The notes under the pieces are model-generated. The model was not told where the DNA came from, did no database searches, and worked only from the letters and a program-made list of their open reading frames with translations. A program made the translations under genes and the position numbers. From Phoronis australis (Eukaryota > Phoronida > Phoronidae), in assembly GCA_002633005.1 (NCBI GenBank), contig NMRA01000989.1, forward strand, positions 10,644 to 74,643: a stretch of 64,000 bases of DNA, in the 5' to 3' direction. Positions 14,001 to 24,684 of the stretch are shown piece after piece (position 1 is the stretch's first letter; each line of letters begins with the position of its first letter).

Positions 14001-17000
14001 TATCCTGATCTAAATTAATATCTATTTACATATTTACAAACATGATAACAAGTTACGCGAAACTTGGGACGAAGACAGGGTCGAACGTCAGCACCAACAG
14101 TCCAAAACTTGAAGGCGTCCTCACGTGTTCCGCAGTCTCCACCAGTCCACCAAAATAACACAGTCAAGTTCCTTACACAAGACGCTGCTGTCCGCACCAT
14201 AGCAAAGGTTCACCACATAAACAAATAACGCTCAGTATTTAGAAAGTATGAAGAAAACATTAAGTCCAGCCTCAGTGTTCAGATAAATCATGACACATGT
14301 CTGCTCACCATCGGCAACCAACTAGAACTCTCCGATAAAACTCAAAACTGCCCCCTAGCTGGAATAGCTGGAATACCTAACATACCTAACAATGTGCATA
14401 CCACGTGTCTATATGTTGTACTCGGGCCAATAGTTGTCTGTACAAAAAATCACTTCATTAAATTAATAAGATGGCTCCTGTCTCCATAGCTGTGGCTAGT
14501 ATGGACAAGTCATCCAAGTCTAAGCCAAGTGCTGTCGCCAAGGCGACAACACCAGCAGCCCACCAGGAGGCAGTTCACCTGCGGCTGGAGGAGAAGATCA
14601 ACTTGACAGCTGGTCGAGATGGCGGTCTTCAAAACCTGGAGATTCTGGGCATCATCACACTTGGTATCACTGATGATGAATACGGCAAGATCCGTGTCGC
14701 CGTGGCTAACAACGGCGACAAGGGAGTCCAACTGCAGGTGAGTATCAACATGGACTACAGACTACTGTGTTTGTGTAGTGTCATTGGGTAACTGCCACTT
14801 ATTTACATGCGAGAATGCTTTCAATCTTGAGGCTATGTACTAGTGCCCTCGATCAACCATGACTGCCTTGTGATAGGGGTATTGTTTGGGGTTAGCAGAC
14901 TGCCTTGTGATAGGGGTATTGTTTGGGGTTAGCAGACTGCCTTGTGATAGGGGTATTGTTTGGGGTTAGCAGACTGCCTTGTGATAGGGGTATTGTTTGG
15001 GGTTAGCAGACTGCCTTGTGATAGGGGTATTTTTTGGGGTTAGCACAAAATTTATTCCCCAAATCACCAAGCTGTTTGTACTCTTTCAAATTGTCACCTG
15101 TGATCTACAAGTGATTTGAACTTCTAGGGAAAATTTTCAATCACTTGAGGGGAATTTTTGGGCCTCATGAAGGGAATGTCACGTGTTCTTACGGTATTTT
15201 TCGGGGGTGATTGGGGCTGATGTAAGGCCACAAAATTGAGGATGGAGGGCACTGAGTATTACAGTCAAATTTCACTAATTTAGTGTAATGTGGTGGGCTA
15301 GTGAAATTTTAATTTCTCACGTGTTCCTTAAAGATCCGTAGCATCAAACTAATGCTTTACAATGTCTAAGTTGTGTACCATAGTTACAATAAAAAATACT
15401 CCAAAAAAGGGCATTCACAACTGTGTTTGAAGACCTTGAAAAACAAAAGCGGTGATTTTGGTAATTATGTATGTCTCAAATGGGTTTTCTTGTGACATCT
15501 GATCCAGTGTGTTAGGCTCTAGGGAATGACTCAAAATGATTATCGGTGACTACGAATGCAAGCTGTTTCATCTTGGTTCTGTAATGATGTGACATTTCAC
15601 TGTTTTTGCTTGTGAGGATGGTGTTTTAATAAACAATGGAACATGTCAAGGCGATTTAAATCGTTCATTGTTTTTATCAACATTTCATAATAGTTATTAT
15701 GTCCCAGGTGCTGACAAAATTCCTTTGGTTCCGATAAAACTTTGTGCTCTGAGTTGACCATAAATGTTCAAACGACAGTGGTGCTGCTTAATGAAACCTG
15801 TCTTTCTTGCCTGTTTTTTCAGACACATCCGAATGTAGACAAAAAGTTATTTCAGTCATCGTCATTGATTGGCTTAAAACACCCGGGCAAGTCATTCCCG
15901 CTCAACAATGATATAGGGGTGCTGAAGTGGAGGTTCCATACGACAGACGAGAGTTACGTGCCGTTATCGAGTGAGTGGAACTTTGACTGACATCACGCAG
16001 TTGTGTGTGGAGACTTGATTGACATGTTATCATGGAGTCTTCCTGGAAAATGTGTTGCTACCAACCAATGAAAATGTTAAAAATAAGATTTACCTGTTTG
16101 AGAAGTTCGTCATGCATTTTCCATGGTGTGACGTAAATTTTGATTGTTGGTTCTGCTTTTCTTATTTGTATTAAATAACAAGGGGGTAAGTCCATGGTCG
16201 TGCCTCTAAGTTCTAGCCACAGCCTTCTTAATTTTAGTCGCAGACCAGTAGTTATCAAACTTGTACTACAAATCCCTGAACCCTTTAACTTAACACACGC
16301 GTCAGAATGCTCAATGTGCAATGACAAAATTCCATTCTCAGAGACCAGATTCCTCACCTGGACTTGAAATGTGGAGGCACACCCGTGGAATCAGTCTCCG
16401 CTCCTATGTAATGTAAATATGCTACTGTTGCTAAAATTGTCTACTGTTTCTAAGGAAATACTCAATGTGAATAAAAGAATTGATAATTAATGGATAGGTA
16501 GTGACATAATATTAAAATAATAGAGTAATTACCTAATGAATTGTAATGTATTACCATTATGGTTATGAATATGGATTATGTTTCTCTTGCAGTAAACTGT
16601 TGGCCGTCAGAGACAGGCAGTGGCTGTGACGTGAACATAGAGTATGAATTGGAAAGAGAAGACATGGAACTCAATGATGTAGTCATTACTATTCCACTGC
16701 CGTAAGTGCCAACATCTAGCTTTGTCTCGTACGGCTACTGGAAGGTTTGCTCAAGTCAGAGTCACGTGAGCTGGTTCTTTGCTCGACTTGGACGAAGTTC
16801 CAGGGTTGTACTTCGCATACGTCTAGTTTATTGTTATGCAGGACATAAAAAATTCCAACTTTCGCCAGTTTTGGAAAGTCATTTCTCAGAAAGCCATTTC
16901 TCAGAAAGTCATTTCTCAGAAAGCCATATGACACTTTCACATACTATGCTTTATTCACTGTTCTCTAAAGCATTGTTAGGATTTGTTTTTAACATGTTGC

Positions 17001-18864
17001 ACTTTTGAATGAGGAGTTATAAATATGGGTCTTTTATGGTTGTTACGAAAAACCCAGAGGTTGCATAAAACGAGAACAAAATGTGCTCACTGTTAATGAC
17101 ATTTCTTTTGAGAAGTTACCGTAAACATTTATATCGAATAAAATTAGGTTGTGTTATTGATATCTATGTTTTGCTTGGAACGTGTCTTTCTGTTTTTGAT
17201 AAATTTTTGTTTGATTGGTACAAAATTAAATTCAAAATCTACTGGTTTCTACTGTCATGAGATTTATTTACCTATACAGAGTTAATTTCTATGGTGGTTT
17301 AGATATTCGACTTAATCCGCTGGTCTTACATAACTTAAAATGTTGCTCCTTTAAAATCAGTCTGCCCAGGTGGATGCGATCTCACAGAAATGAAGTTTGA
17401 AACGCACTTCAGAATGAAATTTACCGTGTTATGCCATGTTGGCTGTGACTCGTTGTTTTCAATGCTCATGTTTGAGATTAACATTGAGGTCTGTTTTGGC
17501 ATTGACGTTGATGTGAGCCTATTACTAGAGAACAGTACGAGAGGTAGTCAGTTAAGTTTACATTGCACATACAAGTGTATTGGTCAGCATTATGGATAAG
17601 TTCAATTAAAGTACTTACTGGGTTTTTACAATGCAGCACATGCATGTTCGGTCATTTTGATCTTCGTCATAAGTGTTGCTCTTTTGTTAATTTTTGGTTC
17701 CTATTTTTACATGCTAATTTAGTTCACTGTGTACAATGTTCAGTTTCCCTCATTGTCTCTGCAGATCGGGTGTGGGGGCGCCGGTAGTGAACGAGTGCGA
17801 CGGTGAGTATCATCACGACAGTCGCAAGAACCAGCTGGAGTGGACGCTGCCGGTTATCGACGCGTCCAACAAGTCAGGCAGCATGGAGTTCAGCATCAAC
17901 GGACACCCGGACGACTTCTTCCCCGTCAATGTCTCGTTTATGTCCAAAAGGCCGTACTGCAATATTGAAGTGAGTGTATTTTTTGTGTCTGTTTGAAGAT
18001 CCAGTGAGCTTTACAGTTTCATTTTGTAAGGAGCAACATCTGTGGGTTTTGTCTGGCTTTTGGTTTATTTTACTCGTCTAGGCATGTTATGCCTACTTCG
18101 TGCAGTAACATGGCGTGATTTTGCTTGTCACAATCACTTTGAGCACGCGGTGCCGTCACTTTTCAAATGTACTGAATGGTTGGGCTTATTAACTTGCGTT
18201 CATATCCGTCACCATGAGAATCCTTATATGGTGTTGTATTTAGAACAGCATTCAGTTATATTCAGCCTGAAGCTGTTTGTTCTGTGCTCTTGTGGTGACT
18301 CAGTATGGTACACAAAGACTATTTACTTCATATATCATTTGATGAGCCTACATTTGAAGAATTAAATCGTGTTTTCCATGTTTTTTTATAGTTTGCTCAA
18401 GTATTGTTGGGCTATCTACGTAGCCCAATGCATGTGAAATGACAAAGAAATCCACCCAGGGAAGGCTTTGATACATTAGTTTTTCTATCACTTCATACAC
18501 TCACATAGTTTGTATTTCTCATACAATATTCAAACAGCTCAACGAAACTCCACAACTAGGTTGTAATCACTCAGCGTGTAACATTTTCTCCAATTCTGTG
18601 CATATGAAATACAATAAATATAGGGTGTTGTAAGATCTTGCTCAAGAACATGGCATAGGATATCTTCTGGAAACACGTCAGTTAATATTTGGGATGTTTA
18701 CAGTAACATTGTTTTGAAAATTTATCAAGGAAACAATTGTTGCAAAGTGCTCTAAACTGTGTTGTTTTTTATAGATAACGGAAGTGCGGACTGTGGAAGG
18801 GGATCAAGCAGTTAAGTACTCGTCTGACGTGGTATGCTTTCCAGACAAGTATGAGTTTGTGTGA
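5084..18864 (+). CDS. ARCN1: Coatomer subunit delta (delta-COP, archain), complete
   Basis: Delta-COP is part of the COPI coat that carries cargo from Golgi to ER and within the Golgi. Coding exons: 5084-5086 (Met only), 7922-7961, 8498-8736, 9738-9917, 12390-12598, 13443-13534, 14490-14737, 15823-15970, 16593-16701, 17765-17969 and 18775-18864. All junctions are GT-AG and every phase matches, giving 520 residues against 511 in human. The N-terminal longin domain covers about residues 1-140 ([41 protein letters not shown]). A charged linker follows ([21 protein letters not shown]). The mu-homology domain covers about 275-520 ([58 protein letters not shown]). Exon 1 was chosen because ATG directly precedes a donor (ATG|GTACGT) and exon 2 opens with the Val codon. 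A small Gly/Ser insertion (GSGSGAGG) near residue 40 enlarges a loop. The family call is firm; exon 1 is inferred. Confidence 0.96.
5452..5520 (-). repeat. tRNA-like sequence (probable SINE head)
   Basis: On the - strand an A-box-like TTAGCTCAACGGTAAG is followed about 35 bp later by a B-box-like CAGTTCGATTTCC. Together they outline a degenerate tRNA gene. Acceptor pairing is not clean and there is no clear anticodon, so this is more likely a tRNA-derived SINE head in ARCN1 intron 1 than a functional tRNA. Confidence 0.4.
5771..6090. repeat. Dispersed repeat, copy 1 (second copy at 45968-46314)
   Basis: About 320 bp in ARCN1 intron 1 match a same-orientation copy 40 kb away. Shared landmarks include TTTTGAGGAAGTTAC, CCATGCTATTTTGCAAG, GTGAAAAAGTTAACA, GAGTTGGAATTCTTC and CTGAAGAAAGTAAG. 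Neither copy has a long open frame, terminal inverted repeats or a poly(A) tail that I can see, so the class is unknown. Confidence 0.7.
6239..6943 (+). other. Unassigned 234-codon open frame in ARCN1 intron 1
   Basis: This is the longest open frame outside repeats and genes. It resembles no family I know and is low in complexity balance (rich in I, L, F, K). Its 6376-6465 portion is shared with 51301-51395, pointing to repeat origin. It sits inside an ARCN1 intron. I list it as open sequence, not as a gene. Confidence 0.2.
7985..8080. repeat. Short palindromic repeat, MITE-like
   Basis: AGTCACTTACAG at about 7990 is inverted as CTGTAAGTGACT at about 8067-8078, framing an imperfect hairpin. 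The core (ATTTTGAGAACCAG, AAAATGTGGGAC) is related to segments near 30890-30960 and 33250-33325. It lies just downstream of the 40-bp ARCN1 exon 2. Confidence 0.5.
8098..8165. repeat. Tandem duplication, two copies of about 34 bp
   Basis: The segment GCAAGTATTGTGCTGGCAAT plus its GTTAGTGTTTAA tail occurs twice head to tail in ARCN1 intron 2. Confidence 0.8.
8789..9296. mobile_element. Non-autonomous hAT-like DNA transposon, 508 bp
   Basis: The element starts CAGGGCTTGGAAT and ends ATTCCAAGCCCTG, a 13-bp terminal inverted repeat with the CAGGG start typical of hAT elements. Subterminal CCGCGGAAAC / TTTCCGCG motifs are also inverted. The flanking hexamer AAACAT at 8783-8788 and 9297-9302 is a likely target duplication (hAT normally makes 8 bp, so two bases may have changed). 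It carries no transposase, only a T-run at 9160-9178. It sits in ARCN1 intron 3, directly after exon 3. Confidence 0.7.
10012..10595. repeat. Minisatellite, 29-bp unit, about 20 copies
   Basis: The 29-bp unit (TGACTGCTTGGCCAAG plus TTAGTTAGAAACA) repeats about 20 times almost without variation. One copy reads TTAGGTAGAAA. It includes a TTGGCCAA palindrome. It lies in ARCN1 intron 4, about 95 bp after the exon 4 donor. There are no distinct spacers, so it is not a CRISPR array. Confidence 0.97.
11789..11856 (+). repeat. tRNA-like sequence (tRNA pseudogene or SINE head)
   Basis: TATGGCC at the start pairs with GGGCCACA at the end, with one mismatch. A-box-like TGGCCTGGTGTGATGG and a good T-arm (GTGGGTTCGAGTCCCAC, B box GGTTCGAGTCC) are present. 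The anticodon arm is poor, so I would not call a functional tRNA. It is in ARCN1 intron 4. Confidence 0.5.
14861..15045. repeat. Minisatellite, 37-bp unit, five copies
   Basis: A 37-bp unit beginning GACTGCCTTGTGATAGGGGT repeats five times nearly perfectly in ARCN1 intron 7. The only change seen is TATTTTTTGG for TATTGTTTGG in the last copy. Confidence 0.95.
16869..16928. repeat. Short tandem repeat, 15-bp unit, about four copies
   Basis: TCATTTCTCAGAAAG and CCATTTCTCAGAAAG alternate in ARCN1 intron 9. Each unit contains a TTTCTCAG acceptor-like motif, so the array multiplies potential splice acceptors in this intron. Confidence 0.85.
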
Positions 18865-20060
18865 TGTGCACTGCATTCAGGGTTCAGTAATAAGACTTCG
18901 AGTTCGTTTAAAGCACTTTTGTGCAAGACTGGGTCGAATGTGATCTGTGCTGGAACAAATCTGTGGAACTGATGCCAAATGAAGGTGGAGTTGAAATGAT
19001 GCTAAGCAATTTGAAAAGAATCCGTATCACTTCATTTGTGGAAACTTTCATAGAATTTAATGTATTCATGTTCCAGGGTAACAATAGAATTTGGTCATTG
19101 TTATTCAGGTTTTAGGGCCTGGTTTACCTGTAATTTCTCCTACCACTGAATCGCTGCTGAAGCCTCGAGTATTTGCAGTGATCTTCTGAACTCGAAATTT
19201 ATTGCGACAGGCCAACTTGTTTCAGGTGTTCTCTGTAATTTTATAGCCTGGAACATTTCAACAGCTGCAGGATGACTTGTTAATCTAATCATGTAGTATA
19301 TTCTGGTTGGTAAAGCGACATTGTAAGCCCACATTTCATTGGTTCTGGGTGCTCATTAAGTCATCCGTGAGGCTATTGTATCTGCAGTTTCTCAAAAATG
19401 TTTTTTGGCCCTAGTTAACAATTGAAAGTGTTGAAAAATCTGTAACTTAGTCTGTTGTCAGGGACAGCAAGATGTGGGATTGAATTTTATAGGTCTTTGG
19501 GACAATGATAGATATGCAGTAGTGTTAGCGATGTTGTTGACAAATCAATTTGAAAGAAAGAACTCAAGTGGCTTTAATTCACGACATTTGTAACGCAACG
19601 TTTTCTAAAGTGAAATGGTGTTTTGACATTGGAGAAAGAATAGATTTGCCTTGCTAACTGTGCCACCCATTTTTTCTTTTGATTGTCATACTACATAGGT
19701 TTTGTACCATAAGAAATATCTAAAGAAGTTTGTCAAAAGTTACATGCAAACCTTTTTCATTGCTATGTGATGTGTTGGGCTGGAGTTAATTTTCACAGCT
19801 TTGTCATATAGCATGTAATGCATAGATGGTAAAAAGTGGTCATTTTGAAAACAAAACATTGAAAAACATTTCATCAATAGCTTTGTATTTGAACAAACAT
19901 ATCTAGAATTTCCATCTTGTTTCTGTTGCAATATTTTGAGAGTAATTTATTTTTCAGCAGAAATGTTTCGTTGTGAAACATGAGCATGAAGCATTTTGTG
20001 AAGTAACATGTTCTTGTAAATACAACTTGTATAATGAATAAATATTATATAATGTTACAA
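18865..20060 (+). other. Probable ARCN1 3' untranslated region
   Basis: No exon-like frame follows the ARCN1 stop. The first well-placed AATAAA is at 20037-20042, which would give a 3' UTR of about 1.2 kb. The region is AT-rich and featureless. The end is inferred from the signal only. Confidence 0.4.
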
Positions 20061-21547
20061 ATAATTGTCATGTCCGTTTTGTCAAAACACTTCTTTTGCC
20101 CTTAAGATAAGACTAAAAAAGCATAAGTTCTGGTCTGTACCCAATGAGCTTTTTTTTGAAAAACTATACTGTCTCCTAAGCAAGGTTTGAAAAACAGTGA
20201 TTTTCCAACCTATGAGTAAAAGATTGAGCATCATTTTTGATTGTGTGTGGTCGATTTTCCTTCTTGAAAAAGTGACCATGTAAAAATACTGCACCACTAT
20301 CTCTATTTTGAAAAATCAGAACTGATGATAAAATTACTTGAATGAAAACTATATTTTTAAAATATGAAAACTTAAAACATGATCACAGAATGTTATGTGG
20401 ACAAAACTTTTTCCCAGATATTCATAATGATAATCAGAGGAGTGCATTGTTTATAAAAAGTTGATTTTGCTCTCTGCTCATAAACTCCAAATGAATTTTT
20501 TTTCGTCCTTGGCGAGACAGTCTTGGTTTTTGACGCCCAAATTCTCGGGCTAAGAGTCTTTCAAAGGAAATCACAGACACGTTATGACTACTACAATTAA
20601 AATATAGGGTTTGCAAGTTAATTGCGAAAACGTATTTTGTGGAAAATACATCATCCTCCGTCAAAATCACTATTCTTGAGAAAAATGCAGTCGTACGTTT
20701 ACAAATATTTCCGTATTACTTATCTGCACATACGAATTTGAATATACCGTATATATTTTGTGCGTCTACTGTTAATTTTTAAAGTTATAAAGAACAACCG
20801 AAACTTCAAAGTGAAGGTAGCCCATTACTTTAGAGAGGAACGAGACTGTTTTTAATGTTGCGTTTAGTAAGAAAACAGCGCCCTGGTTTGATATCTTGGA
20901 AAAACATTTTCCGTTTCAATTACTGCTATCTTGGTGTGTATCAACTATCCACGGAATAATAAACAGTGACGTAAATGGCTCAGCAAACTGAAAAGACCGA
21001 CACATACGGTGTTCAATAGAGAGAAGAGTCTGCTCAATTGAAATGGATGAACAACCAAGATATGGGCCGTTTATGTCATTCTCTTTTGTTCCCTGGATAG
21101 TAAACAAACGCCAAGGCAACTGAATCCACAGCCAAACAGGAGAAAACGCCCAAGATAACCTTTATTTTTAATTGAAAGGTATTATCGAAAATGGTTGTTT
21201 TCCCCTTTAAAGCTGTAATTGTGAACTTGTCTTCTGCCACATTTGATTTTGAACACTTTCCATTGTAATACTGAACTGATGGGTTGGGAAAGTCTGACAG
21301 TGATAGCTACTTGAGACCAACTTATTGAAAAATGTTTCGGAGTAAGGAACAATATATGGAGTAATTCTATTAGGTGGTCTAACTCAAAATTTATTTTTGA
21401 CAGAGTTCCGGTGCGTTGCATCTTTAATGAATTGCAGACAATATAATCAATAATCAAATGTCCACACGAAGGAAACAATTGTCAGTAAATTTTCAATGCG
21501 TGAATTGTCTTACGTATGTTCGGCAAGATATGGACTAGTGTGAAATT
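20061..21547. other. Intergenic, nothing recognised
   Basis: AT-rich sequence between the ARCN1 end and the Kolobok-like element. Open frames are under 100 codons and unlike proteins. I see no RNA gene or repeat structure. Confidence 0.5.
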
Positions 21548-21551
21548 TTAA

Positions 21552-22928
21552 AGGCGAAGGTACCCTTTTTTCATGTCACTTTTAGCAAAAATAAGGTTCG
21601 TTGATTATCCCTGACACATTTTTCACTTAATTACAGCTTTTCGTAATTTGATTAATTTCTCGTCCTCTACTCCGGAAGTGACGTTTTGGAAGGCAAGAGT
21701 TTCGCGCCAATTTCTTTTCATTGTAGTCTGACTGCTAGGACTATAATATTACTCCCTTTTCTGACTGTGAGAGCTGTCGAGTCAGTCATTGTTCCTCGGT
21801 TGTAGTAAGTTCGGTCGTCGTTTGCTTTTGTTAACAAGTCAGTCCACATGCCACGCAGTTGCTACGTGCCGGGATGTTCTCATTATCGTCTCACATGCGC
21901 TTTGGGTACCTTGCGTCGCTTTCAGAAGGATGACACACTTTAATTCGCCGTACTAGGCTAGCTCGTTCATGTGAAGAACGCAGCGCTACCCGTCCACGCA
22001 ACGTACAAAGCAGTGGAGGGTTACCGAGTGTGTGGCAAGCATTTTCTGCTGAGTCAGATTATGACAGAGATATGTACGCTGAATTGATGAACCTCCTGCG
22101 AAACAACGCCTGAAGAAGGGTACCATACCGTCGCTGTTGATTCCCGGCAGTGCCCCGTCGCCAACCCCGAGAAGTGCGTTTTTGAAGCGAGAAGCCTCGC
22201 GAGCTGTGGCCACTATATACAGTGACTGAAGGCACTTCATCTACTGTCACCCGAGCCTCTGAACGTACCCCATTGCGTGCAATTGCTGGAACTAGCAGTG
22301 ATTCGCTCTGTGTTGTTGTCTCTAGCTCCGGCAGAGCCTGTATGCAGCCCTGCAGCGATGGTGAGTATAGTGGGAGTGAATACAGACCCAGTTCGACACC
22401 CAATGAAGAGGACAGTTCGTCATCCAATGAACAGATCGGTAAGCCTAAGTTTGATAAGTTTATTGTGGATTTTTGTATTGGAGCTATTTGGAAGGTGCCA
22501 GGTGTGTGACGAGGGAGTCACACGGTGGGATGTAAGCAGTTTGGGTGCTCAGATCACCCTCCAGTGGGAGTGTGAAGCGGGACACTCGGGCAAGTGGGAC
22601 AGTTCTTCCTCTGTACGTGAGACGATAATGAGTACACCCCAGTACGCAGCAAACAGCGTGGCATGTTAACTGACTCGTAAGCAAAAGCAAACGACGACCG
22701 AACTTGTCACAACCGAGGTAAAACAATGACTGACTCGACTGCTCTCACAGTCAGACTATATGAAAAGAAATTGGCGCGAAATTCTTGCCTCCCAAAACGT
22801 CACTTCCGGAGTAGACGACGAATAATTAATTAAATTACAAAAAGCAGTAAATAAGTGAAAGATATGTCTGGGATAATCAACGAACCTTATTTTTTCTAAA
22901 ATGACATGGAAAAAGGTTGCCTTCGCCT
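21552..22928 (+). mobile_element. Kolobok-like DNA transposon remnant with TTAA target duplications
   Basis: Arms of about 270-300 bp at 21552-21845 and 22668-22928 are inverted copies. They share AGGCGAAGG termini, AACCTTATTTTT-type subterminal sequence, CTCCGGAAGTGACGTTTTGG and GCAAAAGCAAACGACGACCGA. Both ends are flanked by TTAA (21548-21551 and 22929-22932). The roughly 820-bp core holds remnants of a THAP-domain protein. TTAA duplications plus a THAP-containing protein are hallmarks of the Kolobok superfamily; P elements also carry THAP domains but make 7-8-bp duplications. Stops and frame breaks make it non-autonomous. Confidence 0.82.
21848..22669 (+). pseudogene. Broken THAP-domain transposase-related gene
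   Basis: The frame opens MPRSCYVPGCSHYR, with the C-x4-C pair that starts a THAP zinc finger, then RRFQKDDTL and a stop at 21941-21943. Further on, after a frame change, GYRVCGKHFLLSQ supplies the C-x2-H half of the finger. Later frames hold an acidic Ser-rich stretch (about 22366-22435), then KPKFDKFIV and, after another frame change, LFGRCQVCDEGV and ECEAGHSGKW. That C-x2-C ... C-x3-H pattern is seen in THAP-linked transposon proteins. At least two frameshifts and several stops separate the pieces. The DDE catalytic region is not visible, so either it was deleted or the copy was internally shortened. Confidence 0.7.
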
Positions 22929-22932
22929 TTAA

Positions 22933-23899
22933 GAATACGTTTAACAAAAAAAGACCACAACGATTGTGGAAGTTATGAGTCTTCGTTTCAGTGCACTGAT
23001 GTTAGCGAATGATGTCGGTGGTGTTCTTAATCTCGCATCAGCTATAATTGTGAGCGTTACAGCACTCTGAAATGACTGCTACGGCACAATATGGAACATA
23101 ATGGCACTCGTGTTTAACCTAAACCTTGACACTAAAAACAAGAAAATTCGATGCCGTCCTGGAGTCTGAGTTGGCGAGGTTATCTCGAGACAATTGAAAG
23201 TTATGCAAAGAGTCACTTGAGGCAGCCTCGCCACAATACAGTTAGCTCACACGTGAAACTGATTTCAGTCTAGCTGGGATAAATAAGGTTTATGGCGGTG
23301 AATCTAGCCTCAAACAGTCGTTGAACACTCGGTATGCCGTGAATAATACGCTTACAAGGAAGTCACGCATTTCTAAAGATATGCGGACATTTTCACCGCC
23401 CTTCTTTCAGAGCGGCTTTCACCAGGATCAAAGAGAGTGCGGCGCCGGTGTCGGATACGGTTGTAAAGCTAAAAACTACAAACATTGGGTACCATTGAAG
23501 ATAAGCGACAGCACGTATCGATACAATCGGGAGATTTTCAAACGCTGATAAGAGTTAACAATACATTACATGGATTATTCTTTTAATATTCTTTCAATCT
23601 CGTTTAACCAGATTTTTACTAGGAAACAGCTGTATTTAAATTGCGCCCACTCTATATTTTTATGGCTGACAAAAAACTAGAATAGTTATGTAGTTAGTGC
23701 AACCGAAATTGTCCAGAGATTCCAAATCTTCAGTTTGCCGGGCTATAACCATTTACACTTTTGCATATATTTTATGATTTGAGTTCCAATTAGGGGTTAA
23801 ACTTGAACTAATGACACGAGTGGTTTTGTTCTCTGTGAAATGTTAGAGTAGCTGTAATCTGGAAAGTTCATGAATTGGTTCAGACAATTAGCTAAACTA
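22933..23899. other. Unassigned stretch with a 75-codon open frame
   Basis: A frame at 23321-23548 (NTLTRKSRISKDMRTFSPPF ...) matches no family I recognise and has no clear splice context. Nothing else is seen. Confidence 0.3.
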
Positions 23900-24189
23900 A
23901 TTAAAAACCGGACGATCGCCGCACAAATGAAGAAGTTCATGATAAATCAACGTTTCGTCTATAAGTTAGACATCATCAGGATATTTACATAGGACAACAA
24001 GGGCCAACATACATCTCAGGTGACATCCATGAAGTGAAGTGAGAGATACCGAGTAGTCAGTAGCTGGTCATCACCATAGTTGCAGGGTCACTGAGCTCTG
24101 TATGTTGTTGAGAGAATCAGTAGCATGCTGACGAAACGTTGATTTATCATGAACTTCTTCGTTTGGGCGGCGATCGTCCGGTTTTTAAT
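23900..24189. mobile_element. MITE with about 58-bp terminal inverted repeats
   Basis: The left end ATTAAAAACCGGACGATCGC reads as its reverse complement at the right end (finishing CCGGTTTTTAAT at 24189). Pairing continues through GAAGAAGTTCATGATAAATC and AACGTTTCGTC. The element is about 290 bp with no coding capacity. I could not define a target duplication. On the - strand the left arm runs into CTGATGATGTCT ... AGACGAAACG, discussed as a hammerhead-like motif. Confidence 0.75.
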
Positions 24190-24684
24190 CTTACTGATTT
24201 AATGAACTAATTAAGTTTCGCTGGGATCAAAATCTACTACAGAACTGTTTTTGGTTCAAGTTTAAAAATAGCATAAAAAGATATCAAACCGTTCACGGTA
24301 AGAAAAAAAGTATTAAAATGAAATAAGGAAAACCGGTATGAAACATTTAAATCATTGTTCTGGACTTTGGGAAGTTGCCCATGGTCAAGATATGCACAAA
24401 TAAACTTTTTTAGTCATTTTGTAATATTTAAAATGTACCAAGTTAAAACTGCTCTATACACTAGTTACAGGATCTAAGTTTGTGTAAATGCCAGAGAAAA
24501 CCAATTTGTGTGTACTAACAACCATGATTTTGCGATAGTAGTGCTAGCTATTACCTTTCGACTTCATTAGCTCAGATCTACATCAATAAAAAGAGCAAGC
24601 TGAATAGGGCATCATTATAGTTGTCTGGGGCTAAGGGAATCTGGACGGTGACCACTGTAAGCGAGATATGAACAGCTGTAACTT

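Noticed and set aside
16058-16357. 99-codon frame on the - strand in ARCN1 intron 8
   Set aside because: No recognised motif and no splice context; probably chance or old repeat.
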